From assembly GCA_030019485.1 (NCBI GenBank), contig JASEEW010000061.1:1-10238 (forward strand): a stretch of DNA of 10,238 nucleotides. Direction: 5' to 3'. Each line of letters opens with the position of its first letter. Within the stretch, counting starts at the first letter, position 1. Origin of the DNA: Thermoplasmatales archaeon. GTDB taxonomy: Archaea; Thermoplasmatota; JASEFT01; JAUWIS01. Positions 1 to 7,400 of this stretch are shown here, one piece after another. The translations under genes and the position numbers were made by a program. Under the pieces are notes generated by a model. That model searched no databases, was not told where the DNA came from, and saw only the letters and a program-made list of their open reading frames with translations.

Positions 1-1
1 G

Positions 2-1303
2 ATTGAGGCTATGGAGTGGTGTATTGCTCATAAAGATACACATTGGGAAAACCAGCCTCCTGAGTATTGGGGTATTGATGTAATATCTTGTAGTGGGGGG
101 ATAGGTGACTTTGAAGATGATGGTCAGCATCCCCTGTCCCAAGAAGCAAATAAGATAGTAGAGGCAGGAATTGTCTTTGTAGTTGCTGCTGGCAACATGG
201 GTGCAGGTACCTTTGATGTTCCATCAAATATTGATTCGCCAGCAACAGCGGATAAAGTAATATGTGTAGGTAATGTAGATGATAATGACACAGTAGATAG
301 AAGCGATGATGTTATTAGTAGTGGTTCAAGTGCAGGTCCTAGACTTGATGATGGTGATGATGACCATTATGATGAATTAAAACCTGATGTATGCGCGCCT
401 GGGCGAGATATTATGTGTGCAAAGTTTGAAACGGAGGATGAATATAAGGAGAGAGGGGGGACATCTGTGTCTTGTCCTCATGTTGCAGGCGTTGTTGCTC
501 TTATGCTTCAAGCAAACCCTGCTTTGAAACCAACGCCCGATAGAAATCCTATTCAGGAGATTCTAAGAAAAACTGCTGAGTCAAGGGGAACACCTGATTC
601 TAATCTTGGATACGAGGACAGTGATAGTTATTACAATTATAGTTATGGTTGGGGAATTGTGGATGCATACAAAGCTGTGAGAGCAGCAGAAGAATGGGAA
701 GTACCGCATCAGAATGTTCTTCCAGGCATATCAATCACAAACCCAAAAAACAACGCAGAAGTATCAGACACAATCATGATTTCTGGTTCTGCATCTGATT
801 CTGATGGTAGTGTAACGAATGTTGAAATAAGATTTGATGAGAATAATTGGTTTAATGTTTCTATAGTTCCTGCAAGCAGTTTAAACTGGAATTATACCTG
901 GGATACAACAGGGGTGGGCAATGGTAAGCATACAATATATGCAAGATGTTATGATGGCATGAATTATTCAGCAACAACTTCTGTTGATGTTAATGTTTAC
1001 AACAAAGTATCTGCAGGCGGTGCTGAGGAGAAAACAAAAATCAATCCCGTTTATCTGATTTCTGGTGCAGGTATAATTGGAGCAGTTGTGATTATTGTTG
1101 TGTGCGTGCTGCTGTTTAGAAGAAAGAGGTTAACAGGTTTACCTGTTAGTGTTCCTCCACATGCTCCTCCCCCTGTTTCTCAGCCTGTTCCTTTTGTTAC
1201 AGCAAAATGCCCAAAATGTGGAAACATTATGAAGATAACATCAGCAAAAAGACCAGTTAAAGTCAAGTGTCCTAAATGCGGAGCAGGAAGTATTCTAAGA
1301 TAG
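2..1303 (+). CDS. Subtilisin-like (S8) serine protease, membrane-anchored, with C-terminal zinc ribbon; 5'-truncated
   Basis: The frame is open from base 2, so the gene starts upstream; the Met at 11 is only the first in view and is residue 1 here. The peptidase S8 core supplies the oxyanion-hole Asn (AAGN, N62) and the nucleophile Ser (GTSVSCPHVAG, S152). The catalytic Asp and His must lie upstream. Acidic patches near 88-123 could bind calcium or be surface loops. Residues ~238-331 form an Ig-like beta-sandwich domain (motif SGSASDSDG). A single membrane helix at ~347-369 is followed by RRKR, giving protease outside and tail inside. After a proline-rich linker, the last ~33 residues carry two CPKCG knuckles (C400/C403, C420/C423), a zinc ribbon. 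Its likely role is cell-surface proteolysis; substrate unknown. The ABC exporter genes follow after 29 bp and may be co-transcribed. Confidence 0.93.
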   Translation: MEAMEWCIAHKDTHWENQPPEYWGIDVISCSGGIGDFEDDGQHPLSQEANKIVEAGIVFVVAAGNMGAGTFDVPSNIDSPATADKVICVGNVDDNDTVDRSDDVISSGSSAGPRLDDGDDDHYDELKPDVCAPGRDIMCAKFETEDEYKERGGTSVSCPHVAGVVALMLQANPALKPTPDRNPIQEILRKTAESRGTPDSNLGYEDSDSYYNYSYGWGIVDAYKAVRAAEEWEVPHQNVLPGISITNPKNNAEVSDTIMISGSASDSDGSVTNVEIRFDENNWFNVSIVPASSLNWNYTWDTTGVGNGKHTIYARCYDGMNYSATTSVDVNVYNKVSAGGAEEKTKINPVYLISGAGIIGAVVIIVVCVLLFRRKRLTGLPVSVPPHAPPPVSQPVPFVTAKCPKCGNIMKITSAKRPVKVKCPKCGAGSILR

Positions 1304-1321
1304 AATGCGGATGCAAAGGAT

Positions 1322-1327
1322 GAGGAA
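1322..1327 (+). promoter_or_regulatory. Shine-Dalgarno site for the ABC ATPase
   Basis: GAGGAA lies 5 bases before the ATG at 1333 and supports that start. It sits in the 29-bp gap after the protease stop, where no TATA-like box is visible, so read-through from the protease gene is likely. Confidence 0.55.
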
Positions 1328-1332
1328 AAAAT

Positions 1333-2253
1333 ATGATAGTTATAAATAATCTTACGAAAACATTTACAAGAAAAAACAAAAAAGAAAAAAAGAAGGAAAA
1401 GATTGTTGCAGTTGATCATATAAACCTGAAAATAAACAAAGGAGAGATTTTTGGTCTTATAGGACCAAACGGCGCTGGAAAAACAACAACCATAAAGATG
1501 CTTTCAACACTCATTTTGCCTGATGAAGGAAGTATGAGCGTCAATGGCTTTGATGTTGTAAAGGATGCAGAAAAGGTTAGAAACAACCTTGGTGTTCTTG
1601 CAGGAGAGTTCACAAGGGCATTATACTGGCGTTTATCTGGGAAACAGAATCTAAAATTTTTTGCTAACCTGAGAAATATGTGGGATGCAGACGAAAGAAT
1701 AGATGAACTCATAGAACTTTTTGGTTTAAAGGAACAGGAAAACGAACTAATTATGAAATATTCCACAGGTATGAAGCATAAGCTTGCGTTGGCAGTTGCA
1801 TTACTTAATGATCCTCCAATACTGTTTTTGGATGAGCCTTTGACTGGTATTGATCCTGTAACAAGTTTTCAGTTAAAAAATCTGATAAAAGACGAATTTC
1901 AGGATAAAACCATTATTTGGGCGTCACATAATCTTTATGAGATTGAGGAGATGTGTGATAGGATAGCATTGATAAACGATGGGAAGATTGTTTTGGAAGG
2001 CTCACCAGAAGAACTGAAGAAAAAACTTTGGGATTATGAAAAAATTGTTATTGTCACAGACAATACGGATGCATTTACCAATATTAATGATGTAGAAATA
2101 AAGAATAATGTTGTGGAAATAAAAACAAAGGATGTTACCAATACCTTACTGGGGATTACAAACATTGTTCAAAAAAAGAATATCAGGGTAGAGGAAATAA
2201 AAACCCTAAGGCCAACGCTTGAGGAAATATTCATGGCAGGTGTAAAAAAATGA
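1333..2253 (+). CDS. ABC-2 type transporter, ATP-binding protein
   Basis: This is the ATPase of an ABC exporter, 306 residues, the usual length for the NatA/CcmA-like group. Visible motifs are Walker A GPNGAGKTT (44-52, K50), signature STGMK (144-148) in place of LSGGQ, Walker B ILFLDEP (163-169, catalytic E168), the D-loop TGIDP, and the switch His in ASHN (H199). The usual Q-loop glutamine is absent near 90 (VLAGEFTRALYWRLSG); this is often seen in this subgroup, so it does not suggest inactivity. A very basic insert (residues 13-23, rich in Lys) precedes the core. The ~75 C-terminal residues form an accessory domain ending in the LRPTLEEIF motif common in this family. It pairs with the permease that overlaps its stop codon. 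The substrate cannot be told from sequence. Confidence 0.95.
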   Translation: MIVINNLTKTFTRKNKKEKKKEKIVAVDHINLKINKGEIFGLIGPNGAGKTTTIKMLSTLILPDEGSMSVNGFDVVKDAEKVRNNLGVLAGEFTRALYWRLSGKQNLKFFANLRNMWDADERIDELIELFGLKEQENELIMKYSTGMKHKLALAVALLNDPPILFLDEPLTGIDPVTSFQLKNLIKDEFQDKTIIWASHNLYEIEEMCDRIALINDGKIVLEGSPEELKKKLWDYEKIVIVTDNTDAFTNINDVEIKNNVVEIKTKDVTNTLLGITNIVQKKNIRVEEIKTLRPTLEEIFMAGVKK

Positions 2254-3065
2254 TGACGGATGAACTGAAAAAGATTGGTGTGTTCATAAAAAGAGATTTC
2301 AGAATATTATTTACATATAGGCTGGCGTTTTCCACAGCTTTTCTTGGCATAGTCTTCAACCTATTCTACCTTGTGCTTTTTGGTTCAATGTTCGGTTCAA
2401 GAGAATTATCTGCCCTTACTCCTTATGGTGGTGATTTTATTTCATATATTCTTGTTGGCTCTATCGGCTGGGGTTTTCTTTGGAGTATAATGGGTATGAC
2501 ATCATCATCCCTGCGTTCTGAGATGATGATGGGAACAATGGAATCAATACTTCTTACATCAACAAAGATTTCCACAATAATGATTGCATACACAATTTTT
2601 GGATGCATATTTGGCCTGCTTTCTATTGGTATTCTTATCTCCGTAGGATTTCTCTGTTTCAGTGTCTCATTTGGCAACGCTACCATTTACACGTTTATCA
2701 TTATGTTTCTTTCAGCATTGTTGATGATGGGTTTTGGTATGATTTTTGGTGGTTTAACTATCTGGGTAAAAAACATTGGTCAGGCCACCCCATTAATCCA
2801 GAATATTGCTATGTTTTTCTGCGGTGTTTATTTTCCAATAACAGTTTTACCAGAATATTTGCAGCCAATAGCAAAATATGTTCCATTTTACTACTCTATA
2901 GAAGGTTTAAGAAAATCATTAATACCAACCACACCAGAATCAGAGATAATAAGATACATAATCGTACTATTAGTCCTATCAATAGCATTCATCCTCATTG
3001 GTCTTTACACTTTGTATAAAGGATTAAACAAAGCAAAAAAGGATGGGAGTCTGGTATTCTATTAG
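2250..3065 (+). CDS. ABC-2 type transporter, permease protein
   Basis: This 271-residue membrane protein has about six hydrophobic segments (roughly 24-48, 62-84, 107-137, 143-171, 183-203, 234-256), the ABC-2 permease layout. The segment before TM1 is charged (KKIGVFIKRDFR), typical for this family. The stretch FFCGVYFPITVLPEYLQPIAKYVPFYY between TM5 and the following loop matches the conserved ABC-2 pattern 'G..fP...lP..l......P..y'. Its ATG overlaps the ATPase stop as ATGA (2250-2253), indicating translational coupling; a second ATG at 2253 is an alternative start. The two proteins should form a 2+2 exporter in the cytoplasmic membrane. Substrate unknown: lipids, polysaccharides and peptides are all exported by relatives. 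Confidence 0.92.
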   Translation: MMTDELKKIGVFIKRDFRILFTYRLAFSTAFLGIVFNLFYLVLFGSMFGSRELSALTPYGGDFISYILVGSIGWGFLWSIMGMTSSSLRSEMMMGTMESILLTSTKISTIMIAYTIFGCIFGLLSIGILISVGFLCFSVSFGNATIYTFIIMFLSALLMMGFGMIFGGLTIWVKNIGQATPLIQNIAMFFCGVYFPITVLPEYLQPIAKYVPFYYSIEGLRKSLIPTTPESEIIRYIIVLLVLSIAFILIGLYTLYKGLNKAKKDGSLVFY

Positions 3066-3131
3066 TTTGCATCTTATTGTATCCCATGGGTTATGTAAAG
3101 ATAGAATACTCTCTTGTCCTATTTTCAATCC

Positions 3132-3141
3132 TTAATATTTA
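3132..3141 (+). promoter_or_regulatory. Weak TATA-like box ahead of the duplicated polC leader
   Basis: An AT-rich stretch (TTAATATTTA) is centred ~25 bp before the start of the duplicated leader at 3159, the same relative place as the good TATA box of polC. It matches the archaeal consensus less well, so activity is uncertain. Confidence 0.25.
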
Positions 3142-3158
3142 TTCGAGACAGGAGGCTC

Positions 3159-3221
3159 AGCAGAAAGATTAAATCCTGCTAAGATAATGTTATTTTGATG
3201 ATTTGCAGTAAAGAGATGGAG
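3159..3221 (+). repeat. Left copy of polC leader and start codons
   Basis: These 63 bases align without gaps to 4383-4445 (56 of 63 identical by eye). The block covers the 39-base polC leader, the ATG (3198 here, 4422 in polC) and codons 1-8. The encoded start MICSKEME is the same in both. After codon 8 similarity fades quickly (GYSEKVKGK against EYFNSLKNN). polC is the intact gene, so this is the derived or displaced copy. The two copies are direct repeats bracketing ~1.16 kb that contains the GC-rich island and the toxin-antitoxin-like pair. Confidence 0.9.
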
Positions 3222-3305
3222 GGATATTCTGAGAAAGTTAAAGGGAAAACCAAATTATTCTCAACCCCATACACAAAACATAACAATACCGTTAAGGATG
3301 GGTGA
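3198..3305 (+). pseudogene. 35-codon ORF starting with polC's first codons; probable remnant
   Basis: The ORF opens with the same eight residues as DNA polymerase DP2, then continues for 27 residues with no recognisable DP2 similarity and stops at TGA 3303-3305. It is best read as the stub of a duplicated or displaced polC 5' end fused to unrelated DNA. With the TATA-like stretch upstream and the oligo-T tracts downstream it could still be transcribed as a ~210-230-base RNA. Whether it is translated is unknown. It lacks any catalytic part of the polymerase. Confidence 0.45.
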
Positions 3306-3368
3306 TTGACCTCATCCCACCCCGTTTTTCTCATTCCATACATGGCTGTAGTGCATATTAAAAATAAC

Positions 3369-3388
3369 GTTTTTTCAGGTATTTTTTC
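3369..3388 (+). terminator. Oligo-T tracts, candidate archaeal terminator
   Basis: Two runs of six or more T (3370-3375 and 3382-3387) lie close together on the plus strand. Archaeal RNA polymerase stops at such U-rich tracts without needing a hairpin. They would end transcripts from the duplicated leader, and any read-through from the exporter operon. Confidence 0.4.
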
Positions 3389-3420
3389 TGCATCCTCTTC
3401 CTGTGCTTCGCCACCCTAAA

Positions 3421-3660
3421 ATGAAATTACCTGCTCCCAACACCACCGACCATCCCACCCCACCTATTTTCGCAGTAGGGGCAGAATGAAGACATCGTCC
3501 TTCTGGGGTGACCCCGAGCGGAGCAACAACGTAAAACCCCATCGCTGTGCTGGATGAACTTTCGTTTGTGCAGGCCGGCTGAGACGAAGCGCTCCTTCGT
3601 AATTCACGCTTAGTCCGTTGTCCTGCGCCTACATGCCGGGATGACTGATATCTGACTAAC
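3421..3660 (+). other. GC-rich non-coding island of unknown nature
   Basis: G+C is 54% here (130 of 240 bases) against roughly 25-40% in adjacent intergenic DNA. Visible structure: ACGAAG/CTTCGT hairpin (3584-3600, six-base stem, five-base loop), GGGG-TGA-CCCC (3505-3515), and GCCGGC in the same stretch. The minus strand is open for 100 codons (3677 down to the stop at 3375-3377). Its only ATG, at 3542, gives a 55-residue product with no recognised domain and no good ribosome site. Options are a structured RNA, a dispersed intergenic repeat or a decayed imported gene. I cannot match it to tRNA, 5S rRNA, SRP RNA or RNase P RNA. With the remnant ORF and oligo-T tracts this accounts for most of the gene-free stretch 3066-3655. 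Confidence 0.4.
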
Positions 3661-3940
3661 TCGGCTCTATGATTACTTTATTTTTTGCTACTTTGAAACT
3701 GAGCTCGCTGCCATCCTTGATCTTCAGGGCTTGCGCTATTTCTCGAGGTAGTCTGACTGCGAGGCTCCCGCCAGTAAGAAAAGCTTTTCTTTTGAATAGA
3801 TTCATCATGCGGTCATGCTCTTCACCACTAACCCATTCCTCCTCGCATTTAGGACAGACCTCTACTTTTGCAAATACACCTTTGAGCAGCTCTCTTCGGT
3901 CTTCTTTTAGTCTTGTATTGCAGAATGGACAGTTTGTCAT
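3656..3940 (-). CDS. Antitoxin-like protein: YgiT/MqsA-type zinc finger fused to AbrB/MazE-type DNA-binding domain
   Basis: This 94-residue protein has two parts. Residues 1-~35 hold a four-cysteine zinc finger (C4-P-F-C7 and C29-P-K-C32), with the spacing and Glu-rich end (EEEWVSGEE) of YgiT/MqsA-type antitoxin N-termini, which bind the partner toxin. Residues ~52-94 form a SpoVT-AbrB swapped-hairpin domain (GGSLAVRLPREIAQALKIKDGSELSF), which binds DNA as a dimer. MqsA itself carries an Xre-type helix-turn-helix there. The start at 3940 is chosen over an upstream ATG at 3973 because GGGGTGAT just before it is a good ribosome site and the finger begins at once. The gene begins 4 bases after the upstream toxin-like gene's stop, so they are coupled. 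Toxin-first order is as in mqsRA. Expected role: neutralise the partner and repress the operon. Domains are clear; the antitoxin role is inferred. Confidence 0.8.
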   Translation of the reverse strand: MTNCPFCNTRLKEDRRELLKGVFAKVEVCPKCEEEWVSGEEHDRMMNLFKRKAFLTGGSLAVRLPREIAQALKIKDGSELSFKVAKNKVIIEPS

Positions 3941-3952
3941 ATTATCACCCCT
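3941..3952 (-). promoter_or_regulatory. Ribosome site of the antitoxin-like gene inside the end of the toxin-like gene
   Basis: On the minus strand AAGGGGTGA overlaps the last codons and stop of the upstream gene and lies a few bases before ATG 3940. It decides the antitoxin start and implies coupled translation. Confidence 0.6.
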
Positions 3953-4184
3953 TCTTTTTCTTAACTTTTTCAACGGTTATTATCCATAACGTATTATCTC
4001 TAACTGTGAAGACGAAACGGATTATCCATTTTTTCAGTCCGCTTTGCAGTATTCCTATATCCCCTTCTTTCTCAGGCCTTTTTACCAGCGTTCCAACTTT
4101 GAAACAGTGCCTTACATCTTTTGTATACATGCCAAATCTTTTCATTAACATCAGGCTGGCATGCTTTTTGAACTTCACAGGCAT
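3945..4184 (-). CDS. Small DUF4258-like protein, probable toxin of a toxin-antitoxin pair
   Basis: This is a basic 79-residue protein. The pattern of a His near the N-terminus (FKKHASLMLMKRFG, H8), a helix ending in a Val-Gly turn (VRHCFKVGTLV), then strands ending in a hydrophobic segment (KKWIIRFVFTVRDNTLWIITVEKV) matches the DUF4258 family, a RelE-like fold often found beside YgiT-type zinc-finger antitoxins. The start at 4184 is chosen because the TATA box at 4212-4220 would start transcription only a few bases upstream, giving a nearly leaderless message. The open frame continues upstream to an ATG at 4304, but that would place the promoter inside the gene. Expected activity: a ribosome-linked or free mRNA interferase (family inference). 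Catalytic residues cannot be confirmed. A host-derived regulatory pair is the alternative. Confidence 0.68.
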   Translation of the reverse strand: MPVKFKKHASLMLMKRFGMYTKDVRHCFKVGTLVKRPEKEGDIGILQSGLKKWIIRFVFTVRDNTLWIITVEKVKKKKG

Positions 4185-4211
4185 TTTATGGATTTCAACC
4201 AAACTCTCGCC

Positions 4212-4244
4212 AATATATAATATACATACAAAGTATATATGTAT
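4212..4244 (-). promoter_or_regulatory. Promoter and possible operator of the toxin-antitoxin-like pair
   Basis: On the minus strand TTATATATT (4220-4212) is a TATA box whose expected start site is about 4185-4192, just ahead of ATG 4184. Directly upstream is an inverted repeat: ATACATA at 4222-4228 and TATGTAT at 4238-4244 with a 9-base spacer. An AbrB-type dimer binding here would block initiation. The operator role is inference. Confidence 0.45.
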
Positions 4245-4355
4245 TTGGTTTTCGCAGTTCACGCATCGACCTTGTTCCGCACCTTCGAACAATGCAATTT
4301 GCAACAGGAGAGCAATTTCAAGTTAAAATTCCAGATTATGCATTTCTCTTAAATT

Positions 4356-4363
4356 TTTATATA
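4356..4363 (+). promoter_or_regulatory. TATA box of polC
   Basis: TTTATATA fits the archaeal TATA consensus (TTTAWATA). Transcription would start about 25 bp downstream, near 4385, giving a leader of ~37 bases. The predicted start coincides with the left edge of the duplicated block at 4383. Confidence 0.6.
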
Positions 4364-4382
4364 TAGGATATAAAGCAGATTT

Positions 4383-4445
4383 AGCAGAAAGATTAAATCC
4401 TTCTAAACCAATGTTGTTTTAATGATATGCAGTAAAGAGATGGAG
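4383..4445 (+). repeat. Right copy of polC leader and start codons (functional copy)
   Basis: This is the partner of 3159-3221, with 56 of 63 bases identical and no gaps. It contains the whole predicted polC leader and codons 1-8. Bases 4386-4404 form a 19-base near-palindrome centred on GATTAAATC (one mismatched pair), which overlaps the expected start site. No Shine-Dalgarno sequence is visible in the last 18 bases before ATG 4422, so initiation must rely on another mode. Confidence 0.88.
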
Positions 4446-7400
4446 GAGTATTTCAACTCATTGAAAAACAATGCAGAAAAATGCTATTTTATTGCAGGGG
4501 AGGCACGGAAAAAAAAATTGGACCCTGAGGTTTTTCCAGAAATACCGCTTGCAGAAGACATGGCATCAAGGGTTGAATCTCTTGTTGGGCCTGATGGCAT
4601 TGCAGACAGGATAAGAAGCCTGAGCAATGACCTTGGAAGGGAGGAACTCTCCATACAGGTCGCAAAGGAGGTTGTGTCTGGAAAGTTTAAAGAAAAAGAG
4701 AAAGCACTGGATCAGGCAATCAGAACAGGTCTTGCTGTTCTCACAGAGGGGGTTCTGGTGGCGCCGCTGGATGGCATAGCAGGGGTGAAAATCAAAAGAA
4801 ACTTCAACGGCACCGATTATCTTTCCATTTATTTCGCAGGACCTATAAGAAGCGCTGGCGGCACAGCCCAGGCAATGTCTGTTCTGATAGCAGACGTTGT
4901 CAGAAGAGAGCTTGGTCTCAGCAGGTATCTTCCGACAAATGAGGAGATTGAAAGGTACAAGGAAGAAATACAGATTTACAAGAGTCATGCGCGCACCCTG
5001 CAGTACACACCAACATCGGAGGAGATTGAAATCATAGCATCCAGCTGCCCTGTGTGTATTGATGGTGAGGGAACAGAAAAGGTTGAGGTTTTCGGGAACA
5101 GGGATCTGGCAAGGGTTGAGACAAACAGGGTGAGGGGGGGCATGTGTCTTGTTATTGCTGAGGGGCTTTGCCTCAAGGCACCAAAAATCCAGAAGCATGT
5201 TAAGACGCTTGGTATTGATGGGTGGGAATTTGTTGACAGGTTTGTGAGCAGAACCAAGAATGAGGATGTGACGAAAATAGCACCCAACCCAAAATACATG
5301 AAGGATATTGTTACTGGCAGACCTGTGTTTTCCCACCCGAGCAGGAAGGGGGGTTTCAGGCTCAGGTATGGAAGATGCAGGAACTCTGGTCTTGCAGCTG
5401 TTGGTATTAATCCATCAGCCATGCATCTTCTGGATGGTTTTCTTGCGGTTGGAACACAGTTAAAAATTGAAAGACCTGGGAAGGCAGGCGCTGTTGTGCC
5501 CTGTGATTCTATAGATGGTCCTGTGGTTTTGTTAAAAAACGGGGATTTAATTCAGGTAAACAGCACCGATAATGCATTGAAAATAAAGGATAATGTGAAG
5601 GAAATTGTTGACCTGGGGGAGATTCTGATTTCCTATGGTGAGTTTCTTGAAAACAATCATCCTTTGATGCAGGGGAGTTACTGTTCTGAGTGGTGGGAGC
5701 AGGAACTGGAAAAGGCAGTGGGAAAAATTCCTGAGGACTGCATGGATCCTGCACCTGAAACAGCATTCAAAATCTCTGAAAAACACGGCGTGCCTCTCCA
5801 TCCAAAATACTGTTTGTTCTGGGAGGACTTGTCAAAGAATGATGTTTTGTTTCTGAGGAAATTTATTTTGGAGAACGGCGGATACGATGGTTCGCTGATA
5901 CTGTCATCGGATAAGAATGTCAAGGAAATTCTTATAAAACTGTGCGCATTACACAAAGAAAGGAATGGAAAAATTGTTATTGAAAACCCTTATCCTTTGA
6001 TAAGATGCTGCGGTCTGGATGTTGATAATAACAGGATTGTGGAGAGGAACAGCATACCTGATGAAGACAGCATAATGTCCTTTGTATCAAAACTTGCAGG
6101 GATTCCTATCATGGAAAAGTCGCTGTCCAGGATTGGCTCAAGAATGGGCAGGCCTGAGAAGGCAAAGGAAAGAAAAATGAGCCCTCCGGTACATGTTTTA
6201 TTTCCATTGGGGATGGCAGGGGGAATGCAGCGTCTTGTGAAAAATGCTGTTCAAAACAAAACAGGTGGAAGGTTAAAGGAAACAATAGTGAAACATATCT
6301 CTGTACCGGTTGGGTTGAGAATATGTGAAAAATGCAGGAGGAAAACATTTCTGATGAAATGTGAATGCGGGGGGCATACAAACCCGGTTGGTGTTGCTGA
6401 ACAGTCAGTAAATGTTGGCGAGCTCCTGGAGAAAGCTGAAATAAAACTTGGTGAAAGCATCCCAGACATCAAAGGTGTTCTTGGTTTGATATCAAAAAAC
6501 AAAACCCCTGAGCCTATTGAGAAAGGCGCCCTGAGAGCAAAACATAATGTATTTGTTTATAAGGATGGCACAATACGTTTTGACATGTCAAATGTTCCGC
6601 TCACACATTTCAAACCAAAAGAAATTGGGGCAGGCATTGAAAAAATGAGGGAAATGGGATACATCCATGACTATCACAGCAGACCATTAAAGAGCGAAGA
6701 CCAGATAGTAGAGTTGAAGGGGCAGGATTTTGTAGTATCAAAAAGCTGCATGGAGTATCTGTTCAGGGCAGCAAAATTTGTTGATGAGCTGCTTGAAAAA
6801 TTTTATGGGCTTCCATCATTCTATAATGCAAAAAAACATGAGGATATAATCGGGCATCTAATTATTGGTCTTTCACCCCATACATCCGCTGGTGTTCTTG
6901 GAAGAATCATTGGGTGGACAAATGCGAATGCAGGATTTGCACATCCGTTTTACCACGCAGCGAAAAGAAGAAACTGTTTGCATCCTGATACAAAGATTAT
7001 TATAATGAATGAAAGGCGTTTAAAAAACATAAAAATAGAACATTTATTCAATCATTTAAACAATTCTGGAAGGGTTGTTGATGATTTTGGCACAGTTGAG
7101 AAAAAAGTAGATAGTATAACAGTACCAAGCCTGAACACCAACACTGGCAAGTTTGAGATAAAAAATATAAAATCTGTTATGAGAACCACAGCCCCTGATC
7201 ATCTCATCAGAATAAAAACAAAATCTGGGAGGGAGTTCACCTGCTCTCCTGACCACCTAATACCTGTATTTGAAGATGGGTTTACAACTAAAAAAGCATT
7301 TGAAATATCCAATGGTAATCTTTTTATCCTCCCTGAGAAACTCAACATAGAGGATGCAGATATTAAACAGATAGATTTGCTGAAAGAATTTTTAGGGTTT

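Noticed and set aside
2603..3019. 138-codon plus-strand ORF overlapping the permease in another frame
   Set aside because: The permease frame has the family pattern and membrane segments; this one is a shadow rich in His, Ile and Trp.
3427..3495. 22-codon minus-strand ORF beginning MSSFCPYCENRW, suggestive of a zinc-ribbon start
   Set aside because: Only one CxxC, no second knuckle, and it ends after 22 residues. It could be a remnant, but chance is as likely.
3375..3542. Minus-strand ORF of 55 codons from ATG 3542 in the GC-rich island, within a 100-codon open stretch
   Set aside because: No recognisable domain, poor ribosome site, and low stop frequency is expected from high G+C. It crosses from GC-rich into AT-rich DNA without a change in reading character. 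Kept only as a note in the island entry.
3481..3660. tRNA, 5S rRNA, SRP RNA or RNase P RNA in the GC-rich island
   Set aside because: I looked for a T-arm, CCA-adjacent acceptor pairing, and the conserved loops of these RNAs on both strands and found none.
3600..3660. C/D-box guide RNA around ATGACTGA and CTGA
   Set aside because: The C box does not fit RUGAUGA, and the box spacing leaves no guide region.
3941..3973. Upstream start (ATG 3973) for the antitoxin-like gene
   Set aside because: It would overlap the toxin-like gene and add a Lys/Arg-rich leader. The start at 3940 has a clear ribosome site and begins at the zinc finger.
4201..4250. CRISPR-like or other short repeat array near the TA promoter
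   Set aside because: Only one imperfect AT-rich inverted repeat is present; there is no regular repeat-spacer pattern.
4185..4304. N-terminal extension of the toxin-like gene up to ATG 4304 (contains CVNC)
   Set aside because: It would place the TATA box and inverted repeat inside the coding region and add 40 residues foreign to the family. The start at 4184 is preferred.
4566..5336. Long minus-strand ORF (256 codons) opposite polC
   Set aside because: Shadow frame of a well-recognised gene; its protein has no family character.
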